Assembly: GCF_016907495.1 (NCBI RefSeq)
Contig: NZ_JAFBCC010000001.1
Coordinates: 2,852,001 to 2,916,000 of the forward strand
Length of the DNA: 64,000 nt
Direction: 5' to 3'
Origin: Arthrobacter tumbae
GTDB lineage: Bacteria > Actinomycetota > Actinomycetes > Actinomycetales > Micrococcaceae
In this document: piece after piece, positions 51,404 to 59,550 of the stretch
How the letters are laid out: each line of letters starts with the position of its first letter
How positions within the stretch are numbered: the first letter of the stretch is position 1
Program-made: the position numbers and the translations under genes
The notes under the pieces: model-generated
Seen by the model: only the letters and a program-made list of their open reading frames with translations
What the model was told of the DNA's origin: nothing
The model's database searches: none

Positions 51404-51556
51404 CCGTAGAGCCTAACGGCACGTTGTTGCCCACGGCCACAGAGCTGTCTACGGTTCAGCGGGATCGTGACCTGATTGTGTTGCGGCCGTGCTGGAGGCC
51501 GGGTATCCGCCAGGCCTAGGTTTATATGTCAGCCTGTTTTCATCGATGGGGGAACC

Positions 51557-52822
51557 ATGGGCAGTATCCCGGGAAGATTTTTCACCGCCGTCCTTGCCAT
51601 CGGGGTACTGACACTGACCGGCTGCGGAACAGCAGCCCTTCCGGAACAGCGCATCGCCGATGCTGAGCGCCAGTCCGTGCTGCTCACAGACCATCCCGAC
51701 GCCGTCGCTGCCCTGCGCGATTCCTCGTACCGGATCGGCGCAGCGATGCTGGCCGCCGATCCAGAGGGCAACCAGGTCACCAGCCCGGTCAGCGCGCTTG
51801 CAGCGCTCGCCATGCTGCGCGTTGGCGCGCGGACGACGACGGCGGCGGAGATGGATTCCGTTCTCGGTTTGCCTGCCGAGCACCGCGACGAGGCAATGAA
51901 CGCGCTGCTGGCCGCCTGGGCCGCGCACGACGGCGATCCGGCCACGGTCGATGGCGAGGAACCACCGGAGGAACCGCTGCTGCACCTCGCCAACGGGCTG
52001 TTTCCGGCGGAGGACCTGCCGCTTGAGGCTGCATTCCTGGAACCGTTGGCTCAGCACTACGGCACCGGTGTGTACCCGGTGGACTACCGAACGGGCGGAG
52101 CCCTCGACGGAATGAACGCCTGGGTGAACCACCACACCGGCGGTCGCATCGAGGAAGTGCCGATCGAACCCTCGGAACGCACCCGCCTCAACATCATCAA
52201 CACCGTGTACTTCGCAGCGGCCTGGGCTGACCCGTTTGACCCTCAAAGCACGGAAACCGGACCCTTCAGGACGAGCAGCAGCTTGGTCCAGACGCCCCTG
52301 ATGTACACGGTCATGCCGCTGAAGTACGCAGACGGCGACGGCTGGCAGGGCGTCGACCTGCCTTATAACAACGGGTTCGTGATGCGATTGATCCTGCCGG
52401 AGGAAGGCACAAGCCCGGTCCTGGACGAGGCTGCCCTCGCGCAGGCCAACAAGGAAATGGACGACGCCGGCGAAGGGCTGGTTGCGCTGACCCTGCCCTC
52501 GTGGGACCACAGCTATGATCTGGACCTCAAGGAGGTGCTCACCACCATGGGGCTGGAGGAGGCCATGGGTGAGACGCCTGATTTCAGCGGCATCAGCGCC
52601 GACGGACTCTACGTGGAAGGGGCCGCCCAATCGGCGAACATCACCGTTGCCGAGAAGGGCACCATCGCCGCTGCGGTGACCCAGATCAGCATGGCTGAGA
52701 GCGGGTTCGCGGAGCCGGACGTCGAGATCACCTTCGACCGGCCCTTCCTTTACCAGATCCTCCACGAGGACACCGGCATGCCACTGTTCCTCGGAACGGT
52801 CATGGACCCAGGAACACAGTGA
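51557..52822 (+). CDS. Serpin lipoprotein
   Basis: 421 residues. Signal peptide with lipobox LTLTGC (Cys about residue 23). The serpin fold is clear: NQVTSPVSALAALAMLRVGA, NTVYFAAAWADPF and the C-terminal EITFDRPFLYQILHEDTGMP. The reactive-loop hinge reads AEKGTIAAAVTQISMAESG; small residues at P15-P9 indicate that it can insert, so it should be inhibitory. Counting from the hinge Glu as P17 puts P1 at Ser, which would suit elastase- or subtilisin-like proteases. ATG 51557 follows GGGGGA. RTTTAAEMD holds a dispersed-motif copy. Confidence 0.92.
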   Translation: MGSIPGRFFTAVLAIGVLTLTGCGTAALPEQRIADAERQSVLLTDHPDAVAALRDSSYRIGAAMLAADPEGNQVTSPVSALAALAMLRVGARTTTAAEMDSVLGLPAEHRDEAMNALLAAWAAHDGDPATVDGEEPPEEPLLHLANGLFPAEDLPLEAAFLEPLAQHYGTGVYPVDYRTGGALDGMNAWVNHHTGGRIEEVPIEPSERTRLNIINTVYFAAAWADPFDPQSTETGPFRTSSSLVQTPLMYTVMPLKYADGDGWQGVDLPYNNGFVMRLILPEEGTSPVLDEAALAQANKEMDDAGEGLVALTLPSWDHSYDLDLKEVLTTMGLEEAMGETPDFSGISADGLYVEGAAQSANITVAEKGTIAAAVTQISMAESGFAEPDVEITFDRPFLYQILHEDTGMPLFLGTVMDPGTQ

Positions 52823-52843
52823 TGGACCCGAGCCGGACCTGAG

Positions 52844-53176
52844 TCAGGACAGCTTCGCCACAGTCAGGAGCACGACCGACTCCTCGATGGCTTCCAGCGA
52901 ATGCCGGGCCCGCGGGACAATCAGCAGGTCCCCGGGAGACCCTTCCCAGGACACGTCACCGGCACGCAGCGTCACGCGACCCTGCAGCACCTGAACCGTG
53001 GCCTCACCGGGATTCTCATGCTCGGCCAGGGATGAGCCTGCTGCGAGGGCGATCATGGTCTGGCGCAGGGTCTGCTCGTGCCCGCCGAACACGGTCCGGG
53101 CGCTGCGCCCGCTTGAGGCGCTGCGCGCGATCTCCAGCTGGTGCCGCATCAGCGCGGTCAGCGACGATTTCTGCAC
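52844..53176 (-). CDS. Small cupin-domain protein
   Basis: About 110 residues with a single cupin: EHENPGEATVQVLQGRVTLR and GDLLIVPRARHSLEAIEES. GTG at 53176 lies five bases after GGAGG and avoids overlap with the upstream gene; GTG at 53206 would add ten residues. It follows the PPOX-like gene on the same strand and converges on the serpin gene 21 bases away. Role unknown. Confidence 0.85.
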   Translation of the reverse strand: MQKSSLTALMRHQLEIARSASSGRSARTVFGGHEQTLRQTMIALAAGSSLAEHENPGEATVQVLQGRVTLRAGDVSWEGSPGDLLIVPRARHSLEAIEESVVLLTVAKLS

Positions 53177-53189
53177 GGGCTCCTCCGCC

Positions 53190-53633
53190 TCAGACTGCCT
53201 GGACACTGCGGCCGCTGATCTGTGTGGGCTGGATTCCCACGGACGTTGTCCGCGATCCGCCCGCCCACGGTTCCTCGGTGGACCGTCCCCACAGCTCGGT
53301 CAGCAGCGCCTCGTCGCGGATTGCATCCGCTTTTCCGTTGGCCAGGACAGACCAGCCGGCCATCGCCTCGGACCGGACCTCATCCACCTGAAAGGCGCAG
53401 CCGTCGAGGGGAAGCAGGTTGACGATATCCCCGTCTTCCCGGGTGCGGAAGTAGATTGCGCCGTCGTGCACCAGGTAGTTGACCGGGTAGATCTGCACGG
53501 CGCCGTCCCGCAGGAAACCGATCCGGCCCGTCTGGTGCGTGCTGAGCAGGGCCCAGCACCTGGTCTCCGAGAGATCCTCCGACATATGAAGCGTGCCGGG
53601 CTGTCCTCGCCACTCGTCTTCCCTGGGATCCAT
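53190..53633 (-). CDS. Pyridoxamine 5'-phosphate oxidase-like flavin-binding protein
   Basis: 147 residues, split-barrel FMN/F420-binding fold: GRIGFLRDGAVQIYPVNYLV, YFRTREDGDIVNLL, VAFQVDE-like CAFQVDEV and GWSVLANGKA. Such proteins bind flavin or F420 and often act in stress responses. ATG 53633 follows GGAAGGAAAC; the longer open frame upstream is antisense to accE and rejected. Confidence 0.88.
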   Translation of the reverse strand: MDPREDEWRGQPGTLHMSEDLSETRCWALLSTHQTGRIGFLRDGAVQIYPVNYLVHDGAIYFRTREDGDIVNLLPLDGCAFQVDEVRSEAMAGWSVLANGKADAIRDEALLTELWGRSTEEPWAGGSRTTSVGIQPTQISGRSVQAV

Positions 53634-53746
53634 CAGTTTCCTTCCGCCGGAACCATTCAGCAATCGCCGTGCTCGGTCTGATAACCCCCACCCTAGGGTG
53701 GAAGCCGCCGGAAGTGGAAGGATCCCGCGTATTGTGGCTGCGTGAG

Positions 53747-53977
53747 TTACCGCAGGGCGCTGCGCCGCCACGATCCCGGCCCAGGCCGGGGGCCGAGGCG
53801 CAACTGATCGCGCCGGATCCAGGTGCGGTGCGGTGCGTGCCCGCGTGCGCCGTCGTCGTTCGCCTGCAGTCCAAGCACGACGACGGCGAGAGCCGCCAGC
53901 TCCTCCGGCGTCGGGTTCCCTGCCACCACCTGGAACAGCGGCGCGGCTTCTTCTGGAGGCAAGAGGTCCGCGCTCAC
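53747..53977 (-). CDS. accE: Acyl-CoA carboxylase epsilon subunit
   Basis: 76-residue small subunit that stabilises actinobacterial acyl-CoA carboxylases. [20 protein letters not shown] is the family signature, and the end WRRSALR the usual tail. It follows accD with a GTGA overlap (53974-53977). The middle holds an inverted pair of dispersed-motif copies (53848-53860 and 53877-53886), the first coding the ANDDGARGH linker. Confidence 0.92.
   Translation of the reverse strand: MSADLLPPEEAAPLFQVVAGNPTPEELAALAVVVLGLQANDDGARGHAPHRTWIRRDQLRLGPRPGPGSWRRSALR
53848..53886. repeat. Inverted pair of the dispersed 13-mer
   Basis: AACGACGACGGCG on the minus strand (53848-53860) faces ACGACGACGG on the plus strand (53877-53886), giving a hairpin inside accE. 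It is the only inverted pair of this motif within 30 bases in the window. Confidence 0.7.
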
Positions 53978-55617
53978 AGCGGGATGTTCCCGTGCTTCTT
54001 GGCGGGCAGTGAGGCGCGCTTGTCGCGCAGGGCACGCAGGCCGCGGACAACCTGGACGCGGGTGTCTGACGGCGCAATTACCGCGTCCACGTAACCCAGC
54101 TGCGCGGCCTGGTACGGATTGAGCAGTTCCTCTTCATACTGGTTGATCACCTCGGTGCGGGCAGCTTCAACGTTGCCGCCGGCGTCGGCTACTGATTTCA
54201 GGTGACCGCGGTAGAGGATGTTCACCGCGCCCTGTGCGCCCATCACGCCGATCTGCGCCGTGGGCCACGCGAGGTTGAGGTCCGCGCCGAGCTTCTTGGA
54301 GCCCATGACGATGTAGGCGCCGCCGTAGGCCTTGCGCGTGATGACCGTGATTTTGGGAACCGTGGCCTCCGCGTAGGCGTACAGGAGTTTGGCGCCGCGC
54401 CGGATGATTCCGTTGAACTCCTGGTCCTTGCCCGGCAGGAAGCCCGGGACGTCCACCAGCGTGAGGATTGGGATGTTGAACGCATCGCAGTGGCGGACAA
54501 ACCGTGCGGCCTTCTCGGAAGCAGCGATGTCCAGGGTGCCCGCGAACTGCATCGGCTGGTTGGCGACGATGCCGATGGTGTGGCCCTCCACGCGGGCGTA
54601 GCCGATCACCACGTTCGGCGCGTAGAGCGACTGCATTTCCAGGAAGTGGCCGTCGTCGACGACCGTCGAGATGACGGTGTGCATGTCATAGGGCTGGTTG
54701 GCGGAGTCGGGGATGAGCGTATCCAACTGGGCGTCAACCTCGTTGAGTTCGAGCTCCTCGGTGAACTCGGTCAGCGGTGCCTCGGCAAGGTTGTTGGACG
54801 GCAGGAAGTCGAGCAGCTCCCGGACAAAGTCGATGGCGTCCTGCTCATCGGTCGCCAGATAGGTGGAGGTACCCGTGGTGGAGTTGTGCTGGCGCGCGCC
54901 TCCGAGGGTTTCCATGTCCACGTCCTCGCCGGTGACGGTCTTGATGACGTCCGGGCCGGTGATGAACATGTGTGAGCTCTTGTCCACCATGACCACGTAG
55001 TCGGTCAGGGCGGGGGAGTACGCGGCGCCGCCGGCACACGGGCCCATGATGAGCGAGATCTGCGGGACCACGCCGGAGGCATGGACGTTGTTGCGGAAGA
55101 TGTCAGCGAACATCGCGAGCGACGCGACGCCCTCCTGGATGCGTGCGCCGCCGCCGTCGTTGATGCCCACCAGCGGGCAGCCGTTGCGGAGGGCGAACTC
55201 CTGCACCTTGACGATTTTTTCGCCGTTGACCTGGCTGAGCGAACCGCCGTAGACCGTGAAGTCCTGGCTGTAGATCGCGATCTGCCGGCCGTCCACCGTG
55301 GCGTAACCGGATACCACGCCGTCGCCGAGCGGCTTCTTCTTCTCCATCCCGAATGCCGTGGACCGGTGGACGGCGAGGGCGTCGAACTCCACGAAGGATC
55401 CCGGGTCCACGAGCAGATCGATGCGCTCACGTGCCGTTCCCTTGCCCCGGGCGTGCTGCTTCTCGATGGCCTCCGGGCCCGACGGCGAGAGGGTGCGTTC
55501 CTGGCGTTGCCGGAAGTCGGCGAGCTTGCCCGCGGTGGTCTTGAGGTCGGGGCCGGCGTCACCTGTGTCCTTTGTGAATCCGGCGTCCTGCTCGAGGGGA
55601 AGCGTTTCGGGTTGCAT
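53974..55617 (-). CDS. accD5: Acyl-CoA carboxylase beta subunit (carboxyltransferase)
   Basis: 547 residues, propionyl/acetyl-CoA carboxyltransferase of the PccB/AccD5 type. Markers: [54 protein letters not shown] (oxyanion hole), and the second-site [16 protein letters not shown] with [21 protein letters not shown] precedes the ATG. It is followed by accE. The upstream region has a TGTAG-N5-CTACA box shared with the alpha-subunit gene and a GTTAC...GTAAC palindrome. The exact acyl-CoA preference is inferred, not read. Confidence 0.95.
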   Translation of the reverse strand: MQPETLPLEQDAGFTKDTGDAGPDLKTTAGKLADFRQRQERTLSPSGPEAIEKQHARGKGTARERIDLLVDPGSFVEFDALAVHRSTAFGMEKKKPLGDGVVSGYATVDGRQIAIYSQDFTVYGGSLSQVNGEKIVKVQEFALRNGCPLVGINDGGGARIQEGVASLAMFADIFRNNVHASGVVPQISLIMGPCAGGAAYSPALTDYVVMVDKSSHMFITGPDVIKTVTGEDVDMETLGGARQHNSTTGTSTYLATDEQDAIDFVRELLDFLPSNNLAEAPLTEFTEELELNEVDAQLDTLIPDSANQPYDMHTVISTVVDDGHFLEMQSLYAPNVVIGYARVEGHTIGIVANQPMQFAGTLDIAASEKAARFVRHCDAFNIPILTLVDVPGFLPGKDQEFNGIIRRGAKLLYAYAEATVPKITVITRKAYGGAYIVMGSKKLGADLNLAWPTAQIGVMGAQGAVNILYRGHLKSVADAGGNVEAARTEVINQYEEELLNPYQAAQLGYVDAVIAPSDTRVQVVRGLRALRDKRASLPAKKHGNIPL

Positions 55618-55742
55618 CGAGTCTCTTCCGATTGATGTCCTGGCTGGCGGGCGGGTAGCCGGTTCCGTTGGGGCCTTAAGTAGGTTTCCTCCAAAGAACC
55701 GGGCTTCCCGCCCAGTCTAGTAAGCCAATCGGCCCCTATGGC

Positions 55743-55757
55743 TGTAGAACACCTACA
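55743..55757. promoter_or_regulatory. TGTAG-N5-CTACA box upstream of accD5-type gene
   Basis: TGTAG (55743-55747) and CTACA (55753-55757), spacer AACAC, 126-140 bases before the beta-subunit start. Same core and spacing as the box before the alpha-subunit gene. Confidence 0.58.
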
Positions 55758-55791
55758 ACAACTCCTCAAAAGACTTAGCGTGCGCCCGGAA

Positions 55792-55807
55792 GTTACCCGC
55801 GAGTAAC
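55792..55807. promoter_or_regulatory. GTTAC-N6-GTAAC palindrome
   Basis: GTTACCCGCGAGTAAC, 16 bases, symmetric except for one pair. It lies in the divergent region between accD5 and the SDR gene, 30 bases from the SDR start. Candidate repressor site. Confidence 0.55.
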
Positions 55808-55836
55808 AATTAGGCTTTCTCCCCCTTCCTCGCCTT

Positions 55837-56697
55837 ATGGTGTCCCCTATGACCCGCAATGGCGCACCTGTGTCCGGCACCCTTTCAGGGCGCACCATCC
55901 TCATGTCCGGCGGCAGCAGGGGCATCGGCCTCGCGATCGCGCTCCGGGCGGCCCGCGACGGCGCCAACGTCGCCATCCTCGCCAAAACGGGCGAGCCCCA
56001 TCCCAGCCTCGAAGGCACTGTCCATACCGCTGCGGAACAGATCCGCACGGCCGGCGGCGGTGCGCTGGCTCTCGTCGGGGATGTCAGGAACGACGACGAC
56101 GTCGCCTCGGCTGTGAAGGCGACGGTCGCCGAATTCGGGGGTATCGACGTCGTCATCAACAATGCGTCGGCGATAGACCTCTCGAAAACGCCCGACGTGT
56201 CCATGAAGCGCTATGACCTCATGGCGGACATCAACGTGCGCGGAACGTTCATGCTGAGCAAGTTCGCGCTGCCGGCGCTGCGCGAGGGGGCGAACCCGCA
56301 CATTCTGACGCTCTCCCCGCCGCTGAACCTGGACCCCGTCTGGGCCGGCAAGCACCTCGCCTACACCATGGCCAAGTACGGCATGAGCCTCACAACACTG
56401 GGGCTCGCAGAGGAACTCCGGAACGAGGGCATCGCCGTCAACTCGCTGTGGCCGCGGACGCTGATCGACACTGCGGCGATCCGCAACATGCCCGGCGGCA
56501 GCGAGCTGATCAAGGCGGCCCGGACACCGGACATCGTCGCTGACGCCGCGCACGCCGTGCTGCTCCGGAAGTCCCGGGAATGCACCGGAAATTTCTTCAC
56601 GGACGAGGAGGTCCTGCGCTCCGTTGGCGTCACCGACTTCAGCCGCTACAGCCTCGGCGCCCCCGAAGACCGCCTGGTGCCGGACATCTTCCTCTGA
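55837..56697 (+). CDS. Short-chain dehydrogenase/reductase, HSDL2-like
   Basis: 286 residues. Cofactor loop MSGGSRGIGLAIALRAARDG, NNAS structural motif (INNASAIDL), and catalytic YTMAK. The long cofactor loop AKTGEPHPSLEGTVHTAAEQ is characteristic of the HSDL2/citronellol-dehydrogenase-like subgroup. The canonical Ser is replaced in the LSPPLNLDP region, as in that subgroup. Two in-frame ATGs (55837, 55849) and no Shine-Dalgarno leave the start open. Divergent from the carboxylase, so a fatty or branched acyl substrate is plausible. Confidence 0.87.
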   Translation: MVSPMTRNGAPVSGTLSGRTILMSGGSRGIGLAIALRAARDGANVAILAKTGEPHPSLEGTVHTAAEQIRTAGGGALALVGDVRNDDDVASAVKATVAEFGGIDVVINNASAIDLSKTPDVSMKRYDLMADINVRGTFMLSKFALPALREGANPHILTLSPPLNLDPVWAGKHLAYTMAKYGMSLTTLGLAEELRNEGIAVNSLWPRTLIDTAAIRNMPGGSELIKAARTPDIVADAAHAVLLRKSRECTGNFFTDEEVLRSVGVTDFSRYSLGAPEDRLVPDIFL

Positions 56698-56719
56698 CCC
56701 CGCCCAGTAGGCTGGGAGC

Positions 56720-57604
56720 ATGACATCCCGCTACTCCAACCTTGAACGTCCGGGCCTGGACGGAAACGGCCTGCGCGAGGCGCTGTGCCACCCGCACGGC
56801 CCCTACGGCAGGCTGGACCTGGTGGAGGCAACGGGCTCAACCAACACGGACCTCGCCCACCATTCCGTCGAGGAACCGCGGGAATGGCCGGACCTCAGCG
56901 TGCTCACGGCCGAGGAGCAGACGGCCGGGCGCGGCAGGCTGGACCGGATCTGGACGGCGCCTGAGCGGTCCTCGCTATTCGTGAGCGTTCTGCTGCGCCC
57001 ACACAATCCGGAGGGCCGGCCGCTGCCCACACAGAGCTACGCGTGGATGTCACTGCTGGCGGCGCTCGCACTGTCGGAGAGCATCGAGGAACGCACGGAA
57101 ATCTCTCCCCAACTGAAGTGGCCCAACGATGTCCACGTCGACGGCCGCAAGCTGGCCGGTGTCCTGGCCCAGCTGGTGCCGGGCGCCAACGCGGAGCCGC
57201 CCGCCGTCGTCGTCGGTGCCGGTGTGAACGTGAGTCTCACCGACCAGGAACTGCCGGTCCCCTCCGCCACCAGCCTGCTGCTTGAATACGCCACCACGAC
57301 GGACCGGAACATCCTCCTGAAGGCCTATCTGCGCCGCCTTTCGGCGCACTACGGTGAGTTCACCGCCGTGGACGGCGACGCCACCCGCCCCTGGAAGGAC
57401 GGCACCTCGCTGCTCGCACGGGTGAGTGAACGCATGGTGACCCTGGGTCAGGAGGTCCAGGCGGACCTGCCCAACGGCACCGTCATCACCGGGCGTGCCA
57501 TGAACCTCGACTCCCACGGTGCCCTGGTGGTGCGCGATGAGGAGGGCGAGAGGCACACGGTCTCGGCAGGCGACGTCGTACATCTGCGGCCGCTGACGCT
57601 GTAA
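56720..57604 (+). CDS. birA: Biotin-[acyl-CoA-carboxylase] ligase BirA
   Basis: 294-residue group-I biotin protein ligase without a DNA-binding domain, so it cannot act as the repressor. TGSTNTDLA, the adenylate loop GRGRLDRIWTAP and the lysine in LKWPNDVHVDGRKLAG are present, with a C-terminal SH3-like cap. GGGAG precedes the ATG. It should biotinylate the carrier lysine of the 44752-46563 product. It follows the SDR gene by 22 bases. Confidence 0.95.
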   Translation: MTSRYSNLERPGLDGNGLREALCHPHGPYGRLDLVEATGSTNTDLAHHSVEEPREWPDLSVLTAEEQTAGRGRLDRIWTAPERSSLFVSVLLRPHNPEGRPLPTQSYAWMSLLAALALSESIEERTEISPQLKWPNDVHVDGRKLAGVLAQLVPGANAEPPAVVVGAGVNVSLTDQELPVPSATSLLLEYATTTDRNILLKAYLRRLSAHYGEFTAVDGDATRPWKDGTSLLARVSERMVTLGQEVQADLPNGTVITGRAMNLDSHGALVVRDEEGERHTVSAGDVVHLRPLTL

Positions 57605-57645
57605 GTGGGCGCTCGACCAATGCAGCACGCACCGGATAGACGATC

Positions 57646-58254
57646 ATGCGGATAAGACTCGAGCCGGGGGAGCACGTGGTGGTCCGTACCCGGCCGCATC
57701 CGCGGAGGCTGCTGGTTCCGTTCTGCGTGGCGCTGCTGATCCTGGCCGGTGCCGGCTACGGGCTCGGTTGGTTCAGCCGGTCGCAGCTGCCGCTCGGGTG
57801 GGAGCAGTGGGGGCCGGCGATCCTCACCGGTTTCCTGGTCCTGGTGCTGCTTTTCCTGTTCCGCATTTTCCTCCGGCCGCTGCTGCAGTGGTCGGGGACC
57901 CGGTACGTACTGACCAGCCGGCGGCTGATCCGGCGGGCAGGTATCACCAGGCGCAGTGAGCGGGAAGTGCGGCTCACGGGAATTTTCCAGATCATCATCG
58001 AGCAGGGCCTCGTGGAGCGGCTCACCGGCGGCGGCACGCTGGTTGTCGATCTGGGCCGCGACCGGATCCTTGCGTTCAGCGAGGTTCCCCAGGTGCACAC
58101 GTTCAAGGAGTACATGGTGGCGGCGATCAGCGACCTCCCGCTGACCGCCATGTTCGATGGTGTAAATATGGAAGCTGAGCCGGTCGAAGGGGCAGAAGAC
58201 GACGTATGGAACAGGAGCGGTGATGAGCGCCAGCAGCGGCACGGATGGAACTGA
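57646..58254 (+). CDS. PH-domain membrane protein
   Basis: 202 residues. Two membrane helices (about 22-42 and 53-72) precede a bacterial PH-like (bPH2) domain, TRYVLTSRRLIRRAGITRRS followed by VRLTGIFQIIIEQ. The acidic tail ends DVWNRSGDERQQ. It overlaps the following cyclase gene by about 32 bases, suggesting co-expression. Function unknown. Confidence 0.87.
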   Translation: MRIRLEPGEHVVVRTRPHPRRLLVPFCVALLILAGAGYGLGWFSRSQLPLGWEQWGPAILTGFLVLVLLFLFRIFLRPLLQWSGTRYVLTSRRLIRRAGITRRSEREVRLTGIFQIIIEQGLVERLTGGGTLVVDLGRDRILAFSEVPQVHTFKEYMVAAISDLPLTAMFDGVNMEAEPVEGAEDDVWNRSGDERQQRHGWN

Positions 58255-59392
58255 AGCCGGCGGCACCGGCTCCTTTGCGGATGACCCCGACAACCCCCTG
58301 ACGCTTTCCATGCCGGCGTTCAACCGGGCGGACCTGCCGCCGCCGCCTGACAAGCTAGACCGCGACGCCATCCGGCGGCTTGAGGTCGAGTTGCTCGGCG
58401 CCGAACGAACGCTGCGCCGCCGCGACGTGGCAACAGGCGCAGGGGTGTCCCTGCTCTCCGCGCGTAAGCTCTGGCGCGCGATGGGCTTTCCCAATATCGG
58501 GGACGACGACGTCGCGTTCACCGAGAAGGACATGGAAGCACTGACCACCATCATCGAACTGGTGCGCAAGGAACAGCTCACCGAATCGGCGGCGATCTCG
58601 ATCACCCGGGCGATCGGCCAGATGACCGACCGCATGGTGGTGTGGCAGATTGAGGCGCTCGTTGAGGAAATGGTGGTTCAGCGCGAGATCTCCGACTCCG
58701 CCGCGCGCCGGAACCTCGTGGCCGAACTTCCACACCTGCTTGAGCCGCTCGAGAAGACGCTGGTTTACGCCTGGCGCCGCCAGATGAACGCAGCGGTCCA
58801 GCGGCTGGCCGTCCGCTCGGAGTCCGGGCTCGCCTCCAGCGCCGGCGGGCCGGAAGGAACCGAGGACGACGCGCCGCTGCCGCTGGCCCGCGCCGTCGGA
58901 TTCGCGGACCTGGTCTCCTACACGAGCCTGTCCCGGCAGATGAACGAACGCACCCTCGCCCAGCTGGTGCAGCGGTTCGAGAACAAGTGCGCCGAGATCA
59001 TCTCCGTCGGCGGTGGCCGCCTGGTCAAGACCATCGGGGATGAAGTGCTTTACATTGCCGAGACGCCCGAGGCCGGCGCGGAAATCTCGCTGGCGCTCGC
59101 CAAGGCGTTCACCGAGGATGACCTGCTTCCATCTGCCCGCGTCTCCATGGTCTGGGGCCGGATCCTGTCCCGGCTGGGCGACATCTACGGGCCCACGGTG
59201 AACCTGGCCTCGCGCCTGACCTCGCTGGCGGAACCCGGAACGGTACTGATTGATGCCTCCACCGCCGCAACGCTGCGGGACAATGAACGCTTTGTCCTGA
59301 TGCCCCACAAGGCGCGGACGGTGCGCGGTTTCGGGGAAGTGCACCCCGTGACGCTCGCCCGCGGAACAGGTACCGGCCTGGTTCTCGACTGA
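58223..59392 (+). CDS. Class III adenylate cyclase with Rv1264-like regulatory domain
   Basis: 389 residues. The N-terminal part (about 45-195) matches the adenylate-cyclase regulatory domain of the pH-sensing mycobacterial enzyme Rv1264: RRRDVATGAGVSLLSARKLW and FTEKDMEALTTII. The catalytic domain has metal Asp in VGFADLVSYTS and in KTIGDEVLYIAE, with the purine-binding Lys of the latter, and transition-state Asn/Arg in GPTVNLASRL, so it should make cAMP. ATG 58223 follows AGGAG; the adjoining GTG is less well spaced. Confidence 0.92.
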   Translation: MSASSGTDGTEAGGTGSFADDPDNPLTLSMPAFNRADLPPPPDKLDRDAIRRLEVELLGAERTLRRRDVATGAGVSLLSARKLWRAMGFPNIGDDDVAFTEKDMEALTTIIELVRKEQLTESAAISITRAIGQMTDRMVVWQIEALVEEMVVQREISDSAARRNLVAELPHLLEPLEKTLVYAWRRQMNAAVQRLAVRSESGLASSAGGPEGTEDDAPLPLARAVGFADLVSYTSLSRQMNERTLAQLVQRFENKCAEIISVGGGRLVKTIGDEVLYIAETPEAGAEISLALAKAFTEDDLLPSARVSMVWGRILSRLGDIYGPTVNLASRLTSLAEPGTVLIDASTAATLRDNERFVLMPHKARTVRGFGEVHPVTLARGTGTGLVLD

Positions 59393-59550
59393 CGTCCCGC
59401 CCACCGCGTCACACCCTCATGGGCACAAGTACCCATCCGCTTGAGCAGGCCGGTTTGCGAAGCCATGCAACACTTTAATCGGTCAAGTATTCCGGCTGCC
59501 CTCCCGTTCACTGAGGAAGCGGCCGTCCAGCGTCTCACCCGGGGAACATT

